Source: Candidatus Frankia nodulisporulans
GTDB lineage: Bacteria > Actinomycetota > Actinomycetes > Frankiales > Frankiaceae
DNA length: 37,295 bases
Direction: 5' to 3'
Assembly: GCF_902806475.1 (NCBI RefSeq)
Contig: NZ_CADCWS010000016.1
Span: forward strand, 1 to 37,295
Shown here: in pieces, positions 26,254 to 36,119 of the stretch
How the letters are laid out: the number at the start of each line of letters is the position of its first letter
How positions within the stretch are numbered: the stretch's first letter is position 1
The notes under the pieces: model-generated
What the model saw: the letters and a program-made list of their open reading frames with translations, nothing else
Databases searched by the model: none
What the model was told of the DNA's origin: nothing
Program-made: the position numbers and the translations under genes

Positions 26254-28500
26254 TCAGTCCTGCGGCGGAGCGGTCTTGGCGATCTGCATCAGGAACTCGT
26301 AGTTCGTCCGGGTCTGCTTGATCCGGTCGAGCAGAAGTTCCAGGGCCTGCTGGTTCTCCCGGGTGTGCAGGACACGCCGCAGCTTGTGCATGATCGCGAG
26401 CTCGTCGGGAGCCAGGAGGATGTCCTCCTTACGGGTGCTGGAGGCGTCCACGTCCACCGCGGGGAAGATGCGCTTGTCGGCGATCTTGCGGTCGAGCTTG
26501 AGCTCCGCGTTACCGGTGCCCTTGAACTCCTCGAAGATGACCGTGTCCATCGTGGAACCGGTCTCGACCAGCGCGGTCGCGATGATGGTGAGCGACCCGC
26601 CGTCCTCGATGTTGCGGGCGGCGCCGAGGAAACGCTTCGGCGGGTAGAGCGCGGTCGAGTCGACACCACCGGACAGGATGCGGCCGGAGGCGGGGGCGGC
26701 CAGGTTGTAGGCGCGGCCCAGCCGGGTGATGGAGTCGAGCAGGACGACGACGTCGTGGCCGAGTTCGACCAGGCGCTTGGCCCGCTCGATGGACAGCTCC
26801 GCGACGTTGGTGTGGTCGGCCGGCGGACGGTCGAAGGTCGAGGCGATGACCTCACCCTTGACCGAGCGCTGCATGTCCGTGACCTCTTCTGGCCGCTCGT
26901 CCACGAGGACGACCATGAGGTGCACTTCCGGGTTGTTGGTGGCGATCGCGTTGGCGATCGACTGCAGCACCATCGTCTTACCGGCCTTGGGCGGGCTGAC
27001 GATCAGCGCGCGCTGCCCCTTGCCGATCGGCATGACCAGGTCGATGACCCGGGTGGTCAGCAGGTGCGGCTCGGTCTCCAGACGCAGCCGGTCCTGCGGG
27101 TAGAGCGGGGTGAGCTTGGTGAACTCCGGGCGCCCGCGGGCCTCCTCGGGGTCCATCCCGTTGATGGTGTCGAGGCGGACCAGCGCGTTGTACTTGTCGC
27201 GACGCTGCTCGCCTTCCTGCGGGGCGCGCACCACACCGGTGATGGCATCGCCGCGGCGCAGACCGTTGCGGCGGACCTGGGCGAGGCTGACGTAGACGTC
27301 GGTCGGCCCGGTCAGGTAACCACTGGTACGCACGAAAGCGTAGTTGTCCAGGACGTCGAGAATGCCCGCGACCGGAACGAGGACGTCGTCCTCGCGCACC
27401 ACCGGCTCGTTCTCCGCCGGCACCGGGCCCCCGCGGCCACGGTTGCGGCCACGCTCGCGGAAGCGGCCCCGCCGGCTGCGGCCGGCCAGGTCGTCGTCGC
27501 TCTGGCCGCCCTGACCCGAGCGGTCGTTCTGGCTGGAACGGTCGCCGCCCTGTGTGCGGTCGGAGCGGCTTCCACGGTCGCCGCCCTGCCGGTCCGACCG
27601 GTCGCCACGATCGGCACGCTCACCACGGTCTGCACGCTCACCACGGTCAGACCGGTCGGCACGGTCAGACCGGTCGGCGCGCTCACCACGGCGCTCGTTG
27701 CCGGAGTCGCCGGATCGGCCGTTGTCCGCGGAGCGGTCCCGCCGGTCCTCGCGGGTCCGGGGACCGCCGTCGCTCTGGCGACCGTTGGCGGGCGGGGCCT
27801 GCGCCGGGGCGGTGGTCGCCGCGGCGGCTGGCTGCGTGGCGGTGGCCGGGCCACCGGTCACCGCGGCGGTCACCGGCGCCGCGGCGGTCACGACCGACGC
27901 CGGACGGGCCTCCGCGGTGTCCCCACCGGCTTCGGGCAGGGTTGGCTGCTCGGCTGCCGGGCTCGCGGCCGAGCGGGAGGCGCCTCGACGGGTACGCGTA
28001 CGGGTCGGGGTGGCACTGCTGGCGGCCTCGCCACCGCGACGCGACGACTGGCCGGCCGAAGCGGTGTCACCCGCTGCCGAGGTGGCGGCGCTCGGCGCGT
28101 CGACGACCGGCGCGTCGGTCGCCGCGGGCGCGGCCGAACCACCCGAGCTCTCGTTCTGGAGATTCTGAATTGCGGCGATGAGCTGGCCCTTACGCAGCCG
28201 GCCCACGCCCTGGATGCCCATGGACTGCGCCATGGCCTGCAGCTCGGGGAGCAGCATCGCGGACAGGCCGGTGCCCTGACGGCGCCGACGGGTCACGCTC
28301 GCCGCGGCGGCCGCGGCGGCAGCCGCGTCCCCGCGGGTGGCCCGCTCGCCGCCGTTGTCGGCGGTGAGGACGGACGCGGTGGTGAGGGTGTCTGCGGACG
28401 AGGTGGCGGCCGCCAGCCCGCTCTCGTGAAGCGATGCAGGCGTCGCCGACGCCGCAGACTCACGTGCGCTCGGTGGCAGCACGTTGGTGGTGTCGCTCAA
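26254..28500 (-). CDS. rho: Transcription termination factor Rho with large charged insertion
   Basis: Hexameric RNA helicase that ends transcription. From the TTG at 28500 it is 748 residues, against about 420 in E. coli. Order: Thr/Ser/Ala-rich start, N-terminal helix bundle (LPELQAMAQSMGIQGVGRLR, about 84-105), an Ala/Pro-rich then Arg/Asp/Gly-rich insertion (about 120-370, e.g. RADRSDRADRSDRGERADRG), cold-shock RNA-binding fold (GILDVLDNYAFVRTSGYL, about 377-395), P-loop SPPKAGKTMVLQ (about 505) and the C-terminal ATPase core. Start choice: an AGGAA lies about six bases before the TTG, and the next residues (SDTTN) resemble the start of Streptomyces Rho. Insertions of this kind are known in actinobacterial Rho, where they bind RNA. 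The upstream frame to 28875 is low-complexity and was left out. Confidence 0.95.
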   Translation of the reverse strand: MSDTTNVLPPSARESAASATPASLHESGLAAATSSADTLTTASVLTADNGGERATRGDAAAAAAAAASVTRRRRQGTGLSAMLLPELQAMAQSMGIQGVGRLRKGQLIAAIQNLQNESSGGSAAPAATDAPVVDAPSAATSAAGDTASAGQSSRRGGEAASSATPTRTRTRRGASRSAASPAAEQPTLPEAGGDTAEARPASVVTAAAPVTAAVTGGPATATQPAAAATTAPAQAPPANGRQSDGGPRTREDRRDRSADNGRSGDSGNERRGERADRSDRADRSDRGERADRGERADRGDRSDRQGGDRGSRSDRTQGGDRSSQNDRSGQGGQSDDDLAGRSRRGRFRERGRNRGRGGPVPAENEPVVREDDVLVPVAGILDVLDNYAFVRTSGYLTGPTDVYVSLAQVRRNGLRRGDAITGVVRAPQEGEQRRDKYNALVRLDTINGMDPEEARGRPEFTKLTPLYPQDRLRLETEPHLLTTRVIDLVMPIGKGQRALIVSPPKAGKTMVLQSIANAIATNNPEVHLMVVLVDERPEEVTDMQRSVKGEVIASTFDRPPADHTNVAELSIERAKRLVELGHDVVVLLDSITRLGRAYNLAAPASGRILSGGVDSTALYPPKRFLGAARNIEDGGSLTIIATALVETGSTMDTVIFEEFKGTGNAELKLDRKIADKRIFPAVDVDASSTRKEDILLAPDELAIMHKLRRVLHTRENQQALELLLDRIKQTRTNYEFLMQIAKTAPPQD
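27560..27700. repeat. Degenerate RGD/RSD codon repeats in rho
   Basis: Short repeated blocks such as accggtcggcacggtcag and ctcaccacggtc recur in register and encode runs of ADRSDR and GERADR. Each block keeps the frame. They form the core of the charged insertion of Rho. Confidence 0.7.
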
Positions 28501-28974
28501 GGTTTTCCTTCCCTGAAGGAACTGGCTCGACAGACGAGCCGGGCGTAGCGTGTGAACCTTCTCCGCCTGCACAAATGCCGGGTGAAGGGGATGTACAGCA
28601 CCGGATGGGCGAAAGACGCGCCCGTCTACGGCGCCAGCGGCCGTCTGCCGCGGGCGAACTCGCCGATCCCGCCCAGGTGTACCGGTGTGGAGCCGAGGCA
28701 ACGACGACGAGGCCGAAACACCGGAGCCCCGAACCTTGGCCCAACGGACAGGGCCAGAGCGACCCGAACGCCAGAGTGACCCAGCGCCAGAACGACACTG
28801 CGGGGGGCGAGCACGCGCCGCGGTGGCAGCGGGTGCAGTCACCAGACTATCCAGCCGCGGACACCTGGGCAACAACCTTGCGCCCTCAGGACTTCCCGAG
28901 GGGACTCCGAACCGTGCTCACCGAGCCATCCGGCGATCCGGACGCTCGTACGAGCACCCCATCACGATATACGA
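28501..28974. other. Gene-free leader region of rho
   Basis: About 475 bases between the thrB stop and the rho start. No frame looks like protein; those crossing it are Arg/Pro/Ala-rich. A perfect 12-base palindrome, GCTCGTACGAGC, lies at 28944-28955, just downstream of the putative rho promoter. A leader this long fits autogenous control of rho, known in other bacteria; here it is inferred. Confidence 0.45.
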
Positions 28975-28991
28975 TCACCCGTTGCGGTCAA
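28964..28991 (-). promoter_or_regulatory. Candidate promoter of rho
   Basis: TTGACC, a 16-base spacer and TATCGT on the minus strand, straddling the stop codon of thrB. This is one of the best -35/-10 pairs seen in the window and lies in a locally AT-rich patch. It would give a leader of about 455 bases. Confidence 0.35.
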
Positions 28992-30000
28992 CCGTGAGCA
29001 CCTGTGCCCCACCTCGGTCGACGCTCAGCGGCAGGACGGTGAACTCACCGGTCACAGCGCCGGCGGCCACCGTGGCCTGCTTCCCACCGACGGCCAGCGC
29101 CAGTACCGACGGCCCCGAACCGGACAGCGTCGCGGCGATTCCCATCGCCCGCAGCCGTCCGACAAGCTCCCCGGTGGCCGCGGTCGCGGGCAGCCGGTAC
29201 GGCTGGTGCAGGAAGTCCTCGGTGGCCCGCAGCAGGGTCGTCGCCCGCGTGTCGGCCGCCGCGGGCTCGGCCGCCGACATGGCCAGCGCCAACAGCGCGG
29301 CCCGGCCCAGTGTGCGGGCCGCGTCGACGAGGGGCACCCGCTCCGGCAGCGCGCCGCGGGACGCCTCGGTCGACTGCCGCAGCGTCGGGACGAACACCAC
29401 CGGACGCACCTGCTCGAACGGCTCCACCCGCAGACAGTCCGCGCCGTGCGCGTCCGACCAGGCGACGGTGAACCCCCCGACCAGCGCCGCGGCGACGTTG
29501 TCCGGATGCCCCTCAAGCTCGTCCGCCAGCCGCAACATCCACCCAGCACCGCTGGCCGGGCCATCGGCTTCGGCCAAGGCCGCGGCGGCGACGATGCCGG
29601 CGACGATCGCCGCGGCCGACGAGCCGAGGCCACGGCCGTGCGGGATCCGGTTGACGCACCGCAGCGCGAGCCCCGGCTGCGGCCGACCGAGGACGTCGAA
29701 GGCCGCCCGGATCGCCCGCACGACGAGATGGGTCTCGTCCTGGGCGACGGCGTCGGCCCCGGTGACGTCCACGGTCAGACCGCTCGCGGTCAGTGCGACC
29801 TCGACCTCGTCGTACAGGCCGAGGGCGAGCCCGAAGGAGTCGAAGCCGGGACCCAGGTTCGCACTGGTGGCCGGCACCCGCACCCGCACCCGGCCGGCGA
29901 CACCCGAACTCGCCCCACCCACCGTCACACCCTCGCCCGTCGACGTACCTGTCGTCGCACCCGCGCCTGTTGTCACGCCTGTCGTCACGCCTGTCGTCAC
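28975..30000 (-). CDS. thrB: Homoserine kinase ThrB
   Basis: Phosphorylates homoserine with ATP, the step before threonine synthase. 341 residues of the GHMP kinase family: [20 protein letters not shown], the ATP loop [16 protein letters not shown] and [11 protein letters not shown] near the end. The first 35 residues are not family sequence: three VTTG repeats, then Thr/Gly/Ser-rich. I took the GTG at 30000, which overlaps the thrC stop (GTGA). GTG codons in each repeat (29988, 29976) are equally possible starts, as is a later GTG closer to the conserved domain. Confidence 0.93.
   Translation of the reverse strand: MTTGVTTGVTTGAGATTGTSTGEGVTVGGASSGVAGRVRVRVPATSANLGPGFDSFGLALGLYDEVEVALTASGLTVDVTGADAVAQDETHLVVRAIRAAFDVLGRPQPGLALRCVNRIPHGRGLGSSAAAIVAGIVAAAALAEADGPASGAGWMLRLADELEGHPDNVAAALVGGFTVAWSDAHGADCLRVEPFEQVRPVVFVPTLRQSTEASRGALPERVPLVDAARTLGRAALLALAMSAAEPAAADTRATTLLRATEDFLHQPYRLPATAATGELVGRLRAMGIAATLSGSGPSVLALAVGGKQATVAAGAVTGEFTVLPLSVDRGGAQVLTVDRNG
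29965..30000. repeat. 12-bp repeat at the start of thrB
   Basis: On the minus strand GTGACGACAGGC occurs twice and GTGACAACAGGC once, head to tail from 30000. Each unit encodes VTTG and carries its own potential GTG start. Confidence 0.85.
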
Positions 30001-31175
30001 GACAGGGTGAGGCCGAGCGCCTCGGCGGCACCGGCGACCGTCGGCCGAATGGTCTCCGGTCGGGCCGCCCCGCTGATGGCCCAGTCGGGGTCCTTCAGGC
30101 CGTTGCCGGTGACCGTGCACACGATCCGCGAGCCGGCCTCGATCCGTCCGTCCGCCCGGGCCATCAGCAGCCCCGCGACGCTGGCCGCGCTGGATGGCTC
30201 GACGAACACGCCCTCGCGGTGCGCCAGCATCCGGTAGGCGGCGAGGATCTGCCGGTCGTTGACGGCGTCGATGAGCCCGCCGGAGGTGTCACGAGCCTCG
30301 ACGGCCTGCTCCCAGGACGCGGGATTGCCGATCCGGATCGCCGTGGCGATGGTCTGCGGGGCGGCCACCACCGCGCCACGCACGATCGGCGCGGCCCCGG
30401 CGGCCTGGAAACCGCACATCCGGGGTCGGCCCGAGCCGGTCAGCGCGTCCTGCTCGAGGTAACCCCGCCAGTAGGCGGTGATGTTGCCGGCGTTGCCGAC
30501 CGGCAGGCAGTGCACGTCCGGAGCCTGTCCGAGCGCGGCCACGATCTCGAACGAGGCGGTCTTCTGCCCCTCGATCCGAAACGGGTTGACCGAGTTCACC
30601 AGGGTGACCGGCGAGGTGTCGGCGAGCTCACGGGCGACCCGCAGGCAGTCGTCGAAGGAGCCCTCGAGCTGCAGCAGCCGCGCGCCGTGCACCAGCGCCT
30701 GGGCCATCTTGCCCAACGCGATCTTGCCACTGGGGACGAGCACCGCGCAGGTGATGCCGGCGCGGGCCGCGTAGGCCGCCGCCGACGCCGAGGTGTTGCC
30801 GGTGGACGCGCAGATGACCGCCTGCGAGCCGGCACCGACAGCGCGGCTGATCGCCACCGTCATCCCGCGGTCCTTGAAGGAACCCGTCGGGTTGGCCCCT
30901 TCGACCTTGAGATGAACCTCACATCCGGTCAGTTCGGACAGGTACCCGGCCGGCACCAACGGGGTACCGCCCTCCAGCAGGGTGATCACCGGAGTGTCGG
31001 CGTCGACCGGCAGCCGGTCGCGATACTCCTCGATGAGCCCCCGCCAGGGCCGGTAGCCCGACTGCCCGCCGGTGGACGGCTGGCCTCCGGTGGACGGCCT
31101 GGTACCCGCGGCCGTCCCGACCTGGGGCGCCTGCACTGTGGTGGACGACACATCAACCGTGGACGACGTGGTCAC
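29997..31175 (-). CDS. thrC: Threonine synthase ThrC
   Basis: PLP enzyme turning O-phosphohomoserine into threonine. 392 residues. The PLP lysine is in [17 protein letters not shown]; other motifs are [35 protein letters not shown] and [13 protein letters not shown]. The first 40 residues are Thr/Ser/Gly/Gln-rich and not conserved, including the pair [12 protein letters not shown]. The start is a GTG at 31175 overlapping the hom stop (GTGA). The shorter bacterial form of threonine synthase is seen, without the long N-terminal domain of the E. coli type. Confidence 0.95.
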   Translation of the reverse strand: MTTSSTVDVSSTTVQAPQVGTAAGTRPSTGGQPSTGGQSGYRPWRGLIEEYRDRLPVDADTPVITLLEGGTPLVPAGYLSELTGCEVHLKVEGANPTGSFKDRGMTVAISRAVGAGSQAVICASTGNTSASAAAYAARAGITCAVLVPSGKIALGKMAQALVHGARLLQLEGSFDDCLRVARELADTSPVTLVNSVNPFRIEGQKTASFEIVAALGQAPDVHCLPVGNAGNITAYWRGYLEQDALTGSGRPRMCGFQAAGAAPIVRGAVVAAPQTIATAIRIGNPASWEQAVEARDTSGGLIDAVNDRQILAAYRMLAHREGVFVEPSSAASVAGLLMARADGRIEAGSRIVCTVTGNGLKDPDWAISGAARPETIRPTVAGAAEALGLTLS

Positions 31176-32455
31176 GACTCACCTCCCTCGACCCGCAGCA
31201 CCCCGGACACCGCCCGCACCTCGGCGAGGCCGCGCAGCTCCTCGACCGTGGCGGACAGCGCCTCGTCCGGCGCCGCGTGCGTCACCAGGACCAGGCTCGC
31301 GTCGTCACCGCGGCCCTCCTGACGGACACTTCTGATGGACACATCGTGACGCGCGAAGGCACCGGCGACCGCCGCCAGTACGCCGGTCTTGTCGGTGACG
31401 TCGAGGTTCACGTGATATCTCGTCACGGTACGGCCCATCGGCAGCACGGGTAGCGCCGCGTAGGACGACTCACCCGGCCCCTGCCGTCCGGCGATGCGGT
31501 TGCGGGCAACCGCGACCACATCACCGAGCACCGCGGACGCCGTCGGCGCGCCGCCGGCCCCCTGCCCATAGAACATCAGCTGGCCGGCGGCCTCCGCCTC
31601 GACGAACACGGCGTTGAACGCCTCACGCACCCCGGCCAGCGGGTGGCTGCGCGGAATCATCGCCGGGTGGACCCGGACACTGATCCCCTCGGACTGCGTC
31701 GAGCGCTCCGCGACGGCCAGTGCCTTCACGACGCAGCCGAGTTCCCGGGCGCTGGCGATGTCGGCCGCGGTGACATCGCCGATGCCCTCGCGGTAGACGT
31801 CGTCGATCGTCACCCGGGTGTGGAAGGCCAGCTGGGCCATGATGGCGGCCTTGGCGGCGGCGTCGTACCCGTCGATGTCGGCGGACGGGTCGGCCTCGGC
31901 GTAGCCAAGCGCCCCGGCCTCGGCCAGCGCCTCGGCGAACGAGGCGCCCGTCTCGTCCATGCGGGTGAGGACGTAGTTGGTGGTGCCGTTGACGATGCCG
32001 AGCACCCGACGGACACGGTCGCCGGCGAGGCTCTCCCGCAGCGGCCGGATCAGCGGGATCGCTCCGGCGACGGCCGCCTCGTAGTAGAGGTCGGTGCCGG
32101 CCGCGGCCGCCGCGTCGTGCAGCGTCGCGCCGTACGAGGCCAGCAGCGCCTTGTTGGCCGTGACCACCGGTTTCCCGGCGTTCAGGGCCGCCAGCAGCCA
32201 CTGGCGCGCCGGCTCGATCCCGCCGACCACCTCGATGACCAGGTCGACGTCGTCGCGGGCGACGAGCGCCGCGGCGTCGGAGGTGAGCAGCGCCGGGTCG
32301 ACCTCGGCGTCGCGGACCCGTTCGGGCCGACGCACCGCGATGCCGACCAGCCGCAACGGCTCGCCGACCCGGGCGGCCAGGTCGTCGGCGCTGGTGCGCA
32401 GCAACCGCACGATCTCGGTGCCGACCACACCGCAGCCCAGCAGCGCCAGGTTCAT
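31172..32455 (-). CDS. hom: Homoserine dehydrogenase
   Basis: Reduces aspartate semialdehyde to homoserine with NAD(P)H, the branch point to threonine and methionine. 427 residues: Rossmann start [37 protein letters not shown], catalytic region [28 protein letters not shown] and [22 protein letters not shown]-terminal ACT domain ([20 protein letters not shown] onward) marks the threonine-sensitive form. There is no fused aspartokinase. The ATG at 32455 overlaps the lysA stop (ATGA). Confidence 0.96.
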   Translation of the reverse strand: MNLALLGCGVVGTEIVRLLRTSADDLAARVGEPLRLVGIAVRRPERVRDAEVDPALLTSDAAALVARDDVDLVIEVVGGIEPARQWLLAALNAGKPVVTANKALLASYGATLHDAAAAAGTDLYYEAAVAGAIPLIRPLRESLAGDRVRRVLGIVNGTTNYVLTRMDETGASFAEALAEAGALGYAEADPSADIDGYDAAAKAAIMAQLAFHTRVTIDDVYREGIGDVTAADIASARELGCVVKALAVAERSTQSEGISVRVHPAMIPRSHPLAGVREAFNAVFVEAEAAGQLMFYGQGAGGAPTASAVLGDVVAVARNRIAGRQGPGESSYAALPVLPMGRTVTRYHVNLDVTDKTGVLAAVAGAFARHDVSIRSVRQEGRGDDASLVLVTHAAPDEALSATVEELRGLAEVRAVSGVLRVEGGES

Positions 32456-33852
32456 CGCGCCACCCGCGCCTCGGGCGAGTCGGCCCGCTCGGCCGAGGTG
32501 ACCGAGACAGCCGGGTCGGGCGGGTCGACGTCCAGCCGGAGCAGGTCGTCCTCGGTCTCCCGTCGGACGATCACCCGCGCGGCGCCGTCGCGCACGGCGA
32601 TGACCGGCGGCCGGGGCACATGGTTGTAGTTGCTGGCCATCGAGCGGTGGTAGGCACCGCTGGCCGGCACCGCGACTAGGTCGCCGGGGCGCACGTCCCC
32701 CGGCAGCGGCACGTCGTGCGCGACGACGTCGCCGGACTCGCAGTGCCGCCCGACCAGCGTGACGACCTGTGTGGTGGCCGCGCCGGGCCGGGAGACGAGC
32801 CGGGCGGTGTAGCGGGCGTCGTAGAGCGCGGTGCGGATGTTGTCGCTCATACCGCCGTCGACGCTGACATAGGTGCGAAGCCCGGGGAGTTCCTTGACGG
32901 TGCCGACCTCGTAGAGCGTCACCGTGGACGAACCGACGAGGGCCCGACCGGGTTCGACACCCAGCCGCGGCACGGTCAGGCCCAGCGCCGCGCACTCCTT
33001 GCCCACCAGGGCGATCAGCCGCTCGGCCACCTCCTCGACGTCGAGCGGGGCGTCCTCGCTGGTGTAGGCGATGCCGAGGCCGCCGCCGAGGTCGAGTTCG
33101 GGCAGTTCGACGCCGTGCTCGTCGCGGATGCGGGCGAGCAGCCCGACCATGCGGTGTGCGGCCAGGCCGAACCCGGCGGTGTCGAAGATCTGCGAACCGA
33201 TGTGGGCGTGCAGCCCGACCAGTTCGAGGCCGCTCTCGGCGAGCACCGCGGCGACCGCCCGCGCCGCCGCGCCACCGGCGAGCGAGAACCCGAACTTCTG
33301 ATCTTCCTGACCCGTCGAAATATAGCTGTGAGTGTGCGCCTCGACGCCAGGGGTAACCCGGACGAGCACCCGCTGGCGGATTCCCGCCGCGGCGGCGACC
33401 GCGGCCAGCCGCTCGATCTCGACGAAACTGTCGACGACGATCCGCCCGACCCGGTACTCCACCGCCGCCCGCAGTTCACCCAGCGACTTGTTGTTGCCGT
33501 GGAACAGCAGCCGCTCGGCCGGGAAACCGACCGAGCGCGCCACGGCCAGCTCGCCACCGGTGCACACATCCAGGCGCAGGCCCTCCTCGTCCACCCAGCG
33601 CGCGAACGCCCGGCACAGGAACGCCTTGCCGGCGTAATAAACATCACAGTCGACGAAAGCCTGCCGCCAGGCCGTGGCACGGGCCCGGAAATCCGCCTCG
33701 TCCAGCACGAACGCCGGCGTGCCGAACTCGGCGGCCAGCGCGTCCACCCGCACACCGCCGACGGACATCACCCCGTCCGCCTCGAGCCGGGCCGTGACCG
33801 GCCAGAGGTTCTCCTCCAGCCCGGTCACCGCGCCGGGTTCGCTCTCACTCAT
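32452..33852 (-). CDS. lysA: Diaminopimelate decarboxylase LysA
   Basis: Decarboxylates meso-diaminopimelate to lysine, with PLP. 466 residues: alanine-racemase-like barrel with the PLP lysine in VYYAGKAFLCRAFARWV, HGNNKSLGEL, GLHAHIGSQIFD, LDLGGGLGIAY and EPGRALVG. The C-terminal sheet domain has GRHCESGDVVAHD, whose Cys acts in the partner's active site, and SGAYHRSMASNYNHVPRP. I chose the ATG at 33852 for its GGAG five bases upstream. A GTG at 33894 that overlaps the argS stop (GTGA), like the other junctions of this run, would add 14 residues unlike the family. Confidence 0.95.
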   Translation of the reverse strand: MSESEPGAVTGLEENLWPVTARLEADGVMSVGGVRVDALAAEFGTPAFVLDEADFRARATAWRQAFVDCDVYYAGKAFLCRAFARWVDEEGLRLDVCTGGELAVARSVGFPAERLLFHGNNKSLGELRAAVEYRVGRIVVDSFVEIERLAAVAAAAGIRQRVLVRVTPGVEAHTHSYISTGQEDQKFGFSLAGGAAARAVAAVLAESGLELVGLHAHIGSQIFDTAGFGLAAHRMVGLLARIRDEHGVELPELDLGGGLGIAYTSEDAPLDVEEVAERLIALVGKECAALGLTVPRLGVEPGRALVGSSTVTLYEVGTVKELPGLRTYVSVDGGMSDNIRTALYDARYTARLVSRPGAATTQVVTLVGRHCESGDVVAHDVPLPGDVRPGDLVAVPASGAYHRSMASNYNHVPRPPVIAVRDGAARVIVRRETEDDLLRLDVDPPDPAVSVTSAERADSPEARVAR

Positions 33853-33890
33853 CTCGTCTCCGCCTGCCACCCGCATGTCACGCACGCGTC

Positions 33891-35549
33891 TCACATCCGA
33901 TCGGGGGCGCTCACGCCGAGCAGCGCGAGGCCGTTGGACAGCACCAGCTGGGTGGCCGCGGCCAGCAGCAGCCGGGCGTCGGTCAACGGGCCGGCCGGCT
34001 CGTCCCCCTGAGGGAGTACCCGGCAGACGTCGTAGAACCGGTGGTAGACCCCGGCGAGTTCCTCGAGGTAGCGCGCGACCCGGTGGGGCCCGCGCAGGCT
34101 CGCCGCCGACTCGATGACCCGCGGGAACTCGCCCAGCGCCCGCAGCAGGTCCCCCTCGCGCGGATGGGTCAGCAGCGCCACGTCCGCCCCCTCCGGGGAC
34201 AGCGTGAGACCCAGCGCCTCGGCGCCACGCAGCAGCGAGCTGATCCGGGCATGCGCGTACTGCACGTAGAACACCGGGTTCTCGCTGGTCTGCCGGGCGA
34301 TCAGATCGAGGTTGAGTTCGAGGGACGAGTCGTGCGACTGACGTACCAGCGAGTAGCGGGCGGCGTCGACCCCGACCGCGTCCACCAGGTCGTGCAGGGT
34401 GAGGAAGGTGCCGGCACGCTTGGACATCTTCACCGGCTCGCCGCCACGGGTCAGCGTGACCATCTGGCCGATGATGACCTCGAGGTTGACGTCCGGATCG
34501 TCCCCGAAGCAGGCGCTGATCGCCCGCAGCCGGCCGATGTAGCCGTGGTGGTCGGCCCCCAGCAGGTAGATCACCCTGTCGAAGCCGCGCCCCCGCTTGT
34601 CGCGGTAGTAGGCGGCGTCGGCGCAGAAGTACGTCCCCTGACCGTCGCTCTTGATCAGGACCCGGTCCTTGTCGTCACCGAAGTCGGTCGTGCGCAGCCA
34701 GACGGCGCCGTCCGCGTCGAAGACGTGGCCCTGCGCCCGCAGATCCTCGACGGCCCGCTCCAGACCACCCGCGTCATGCAAGGCCTTCTCGGACGCCCAC
34801 GTGTCGAAGTGGACGCCGAAGCTCTCCAGCGTCGACCGGATCTCGCCCAGCATCAGCGTGAGCCCGCGCTGGGCCGCGACGGCCAGCGCCTCGTCGCCCG
34901 GCAGTTCGAGCAGGTCGGGCCGCTCGGCGAGAACCGTCGTCGCGATCTCGGCCACATACGCCCCGTGGTAGCCCTCAGCCGGGATCTCCCGCCCCGCGGC
35001 CGCCGCCAGCACCGACGCGCCGAACCGGCTGATCTGCACGCCGGCATCGTTGACGTAGTACTCCCCACCGACCGAATACCCGGCCGCGGTCAGGATGCGC
35101 ACCAGCGCGTCGCCCACCGCCGCCCAGCGAGCCGAGGCGAGCGTGACCGGCCCGGTCGGGTTCGCGCTGACGAACTCCAGGTTGATCCGCACGTCACGCG
35201 GCTTCTCCGCATGCCCGTACGACGCGCCCGCCCGCACCACCCGGCGAGCCACCTCGCCCAGCGCCGCCCCGACCAGCGTGATGTTCAGGAACCCCGGGCC
35301 GGCGATGTCGACGCGCGCGATGCCCTCCGCCGCTGTCAGTCGGGCCGCCAGCAGCTCGGCGACCGCCCGCGGGGGCCGTCGCGCGGCCTTCGCCAGCTGC
35401 AGGGCCACCGGGGAGGCGTAATCCCCGTGCTCGGGGTTCTTCGGTCGCTCCACCGTGACAGTGGTCGGCACCGGCACGTCCAGGTCACCGTCGGCGACCG
35501 CGCGGCCAACGGCCGCCACAATGGCATCGGCGAGATCGGCGGGGCTCAT
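33891..35549 (-). CDS. argS: Arginyl-tRNA synthetase ArgS with altered HIGH motif
   Basis: Charges tRNA-Arg with arginine. 552 residues: N-terminal Add-1 domain ([20 protein letters not shown]), class I catalytic domain, KMSK loop ([15 protein letters not shown], about 373-387) and a C-terminal anticodon-binding helix domain ending [15 protein letters not shown]. The ATP-binding signature reads [20 protein letters not shown]; where mycobacterial and Streptomyces enzymes have HIGG, residues 136-139 are Thr-Leu-Ala-Ser. I checked this at codon level (35133-35144). The rest of the site appears intact. The ATG at 35549 has TAGCAT six bases upstream and no Shine-Dalgarno sequence. It heads the chain argS-lysA-hom-thrC-thrB. 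Confidence 0.95.
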   Translation of the reverse strand: MSPADLADAIVAAVGRAVADGDLDVPVPTTVTVERPKNPEHGDYASPVALQLAKAARRPPRAVAELLAARLTAAEGIARVDIAGPGFLNITLVGAALGEVARRVVRAGASYGHAEKPRDVRINLEFVSANPTGPVTLASARWAAVGDALVRILTAAGYSVGGEYYVNDAGVQISRFGASVLAAAAGREIPAEGYHGAYVAEIATTVLAERPDLLELPGDEALAVAAQRGLTLMLGEIRSTLESFGVHFDTWASEKALHDAGGLERAVEDLRAQGHVFDADGAVWLRTTDFGDDKDRVLIKSDGQGTYFCADAAYYRDKRGRGFDRVIYLLGADHHGYIGRLRAISACFGDDPDVNLEVIIGQMVTLTRGGEPVKMSKRAGTFLTLHDLVDAVGVDAARYSLVRQSHDSSLELNLDLIARQTSENPVFYVQYAHARISSLLRGAEALGLTLSPEGADVALLTHPREGDLLRALGEFPRVIESAASLRGPHRVARYLEELAGVYHRFYDVCRVLPQGDEPAGPLTDARLLLAAATQLVLSNGLALLGVSAPDRM

Positions 35550-35555
35550 GTCGCG

Positions 35556-35561
35556 ATGCTA
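35556..35561 (-). promoter_or_regulatory. Leaderless -10 box of argS
   Basis: TAGCAT (TANNNT) ends six bases before the argS ATG. It would drive the whole argS-lysA-hom-thrC-thrB run. Confidence 0.5.
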
Positions 35562-35658
35562 TCGGCGCGCCCCGACAAGACGACCGCCGCGACGTCCACG
35601 GTCACCCTCGACCCACCCGGCGCCGACTCCGCCCACCCGGGTCAGGAACCCATGCTGG

Positions 35659-36045
35659 TCAGACCGGCTGGCCCTCCGCGAGCTTCTGCACGACGGTGAT
35701 CAGCTCATCCGGGTCGAACGGCTTGGTCAGGTAGTAGTCGACCCCGAGCCTCGACCCACGCCTGACGTCGGCCTCCTGCGCCCGCGCCGTCAGCATGATC
35801 AGCTTGATCCCGGCCGTGGCCGGGTCCTCCCGCAGGGCGGCGGCCACATCCCAGCCGTCCATCCGGGGCATCATGATGTCCAAAGTGATCACATGTGGGG
35901 CCACCTCGCGCACCATCTGCAACGCGTCGACACCGTCGACGGCCGTATGGACCTCGAAACCTTCCAGCTCGAGGTTGACGACCACAAGCTGACGGATCAC
36001 CGCGTCGTCATCGACAACAAGGACCCTGGGGGCGGCGGCGTACAC
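35659..36045 (-). CDS. Single-domain response regulator (receiver only)
   Basis: 128 residues holding one CheY-like receiver and nothing else: acidic pocket VLVVDDDAVI (Asp12-14), phosphoacceptor Asp56 in VITLDIMMPRMDGWD, Thr86 in LTAR and Lys108 in LTKPFDPDEL. With no DNA-binding or output domain, it must act by protein contact or in a phosphorelay. No histidine kinase lies nearby, so it is an orphan here. The start is the GTG at 36045, with TAAGCT seven bases upstream (leaderless pattern). A GTG at 36075 and a longer frame to 36318 are less likely, since the latter crosses the tRNA gene. It lies 109 bases upstream of argS. Confidence 0.93.
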   Translation of the reverse strand: MYAAAPRVLVVDDDAVIRQLVVVNLELEGFEVHTAVDGVDALQMVREVAPHVITLDIMMPRMDGWDVAAALREDPATAGIKLIMLTARAQEADVRRGSRLGVDYYLTKPFDPDELITVVQKLAEGQPV

Positions 36046-36052
36046 ACTCGGC

Positions 36053-36058
36053 AGCTTA
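36053..36058 (-). promoter_or_regulatory. Leaderless -10 box of the receiver gene
   Basis: TAAGCT (TANNNT) ends seven bases before the GTG at 36045. It supports this start over longer alternatives. Confidence 0.45.
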
Positions 36059-36119
36059 CGACCACCCGGGCGCACGATCCGAGGTTCCCACCTGGTAGCG
36101 TTACCCCCGTCAGCCCCGA

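Noticed and set aside
25582-28548. Plus-strand open frame of 988 codons antisense to prfA, rpmE and rho
   Set aside because: Composition is Val/Gly/Arg/Asp-rich shadow coding with no recognisable domain, while the opposite strand encodes clear proteins.
28501-28875. N-terminal extension of Rho
   Set aside because: The frame is open, but the sequence is unlike Rho. The TTG at 28500 has a good ribosome binding site and a family-like start.
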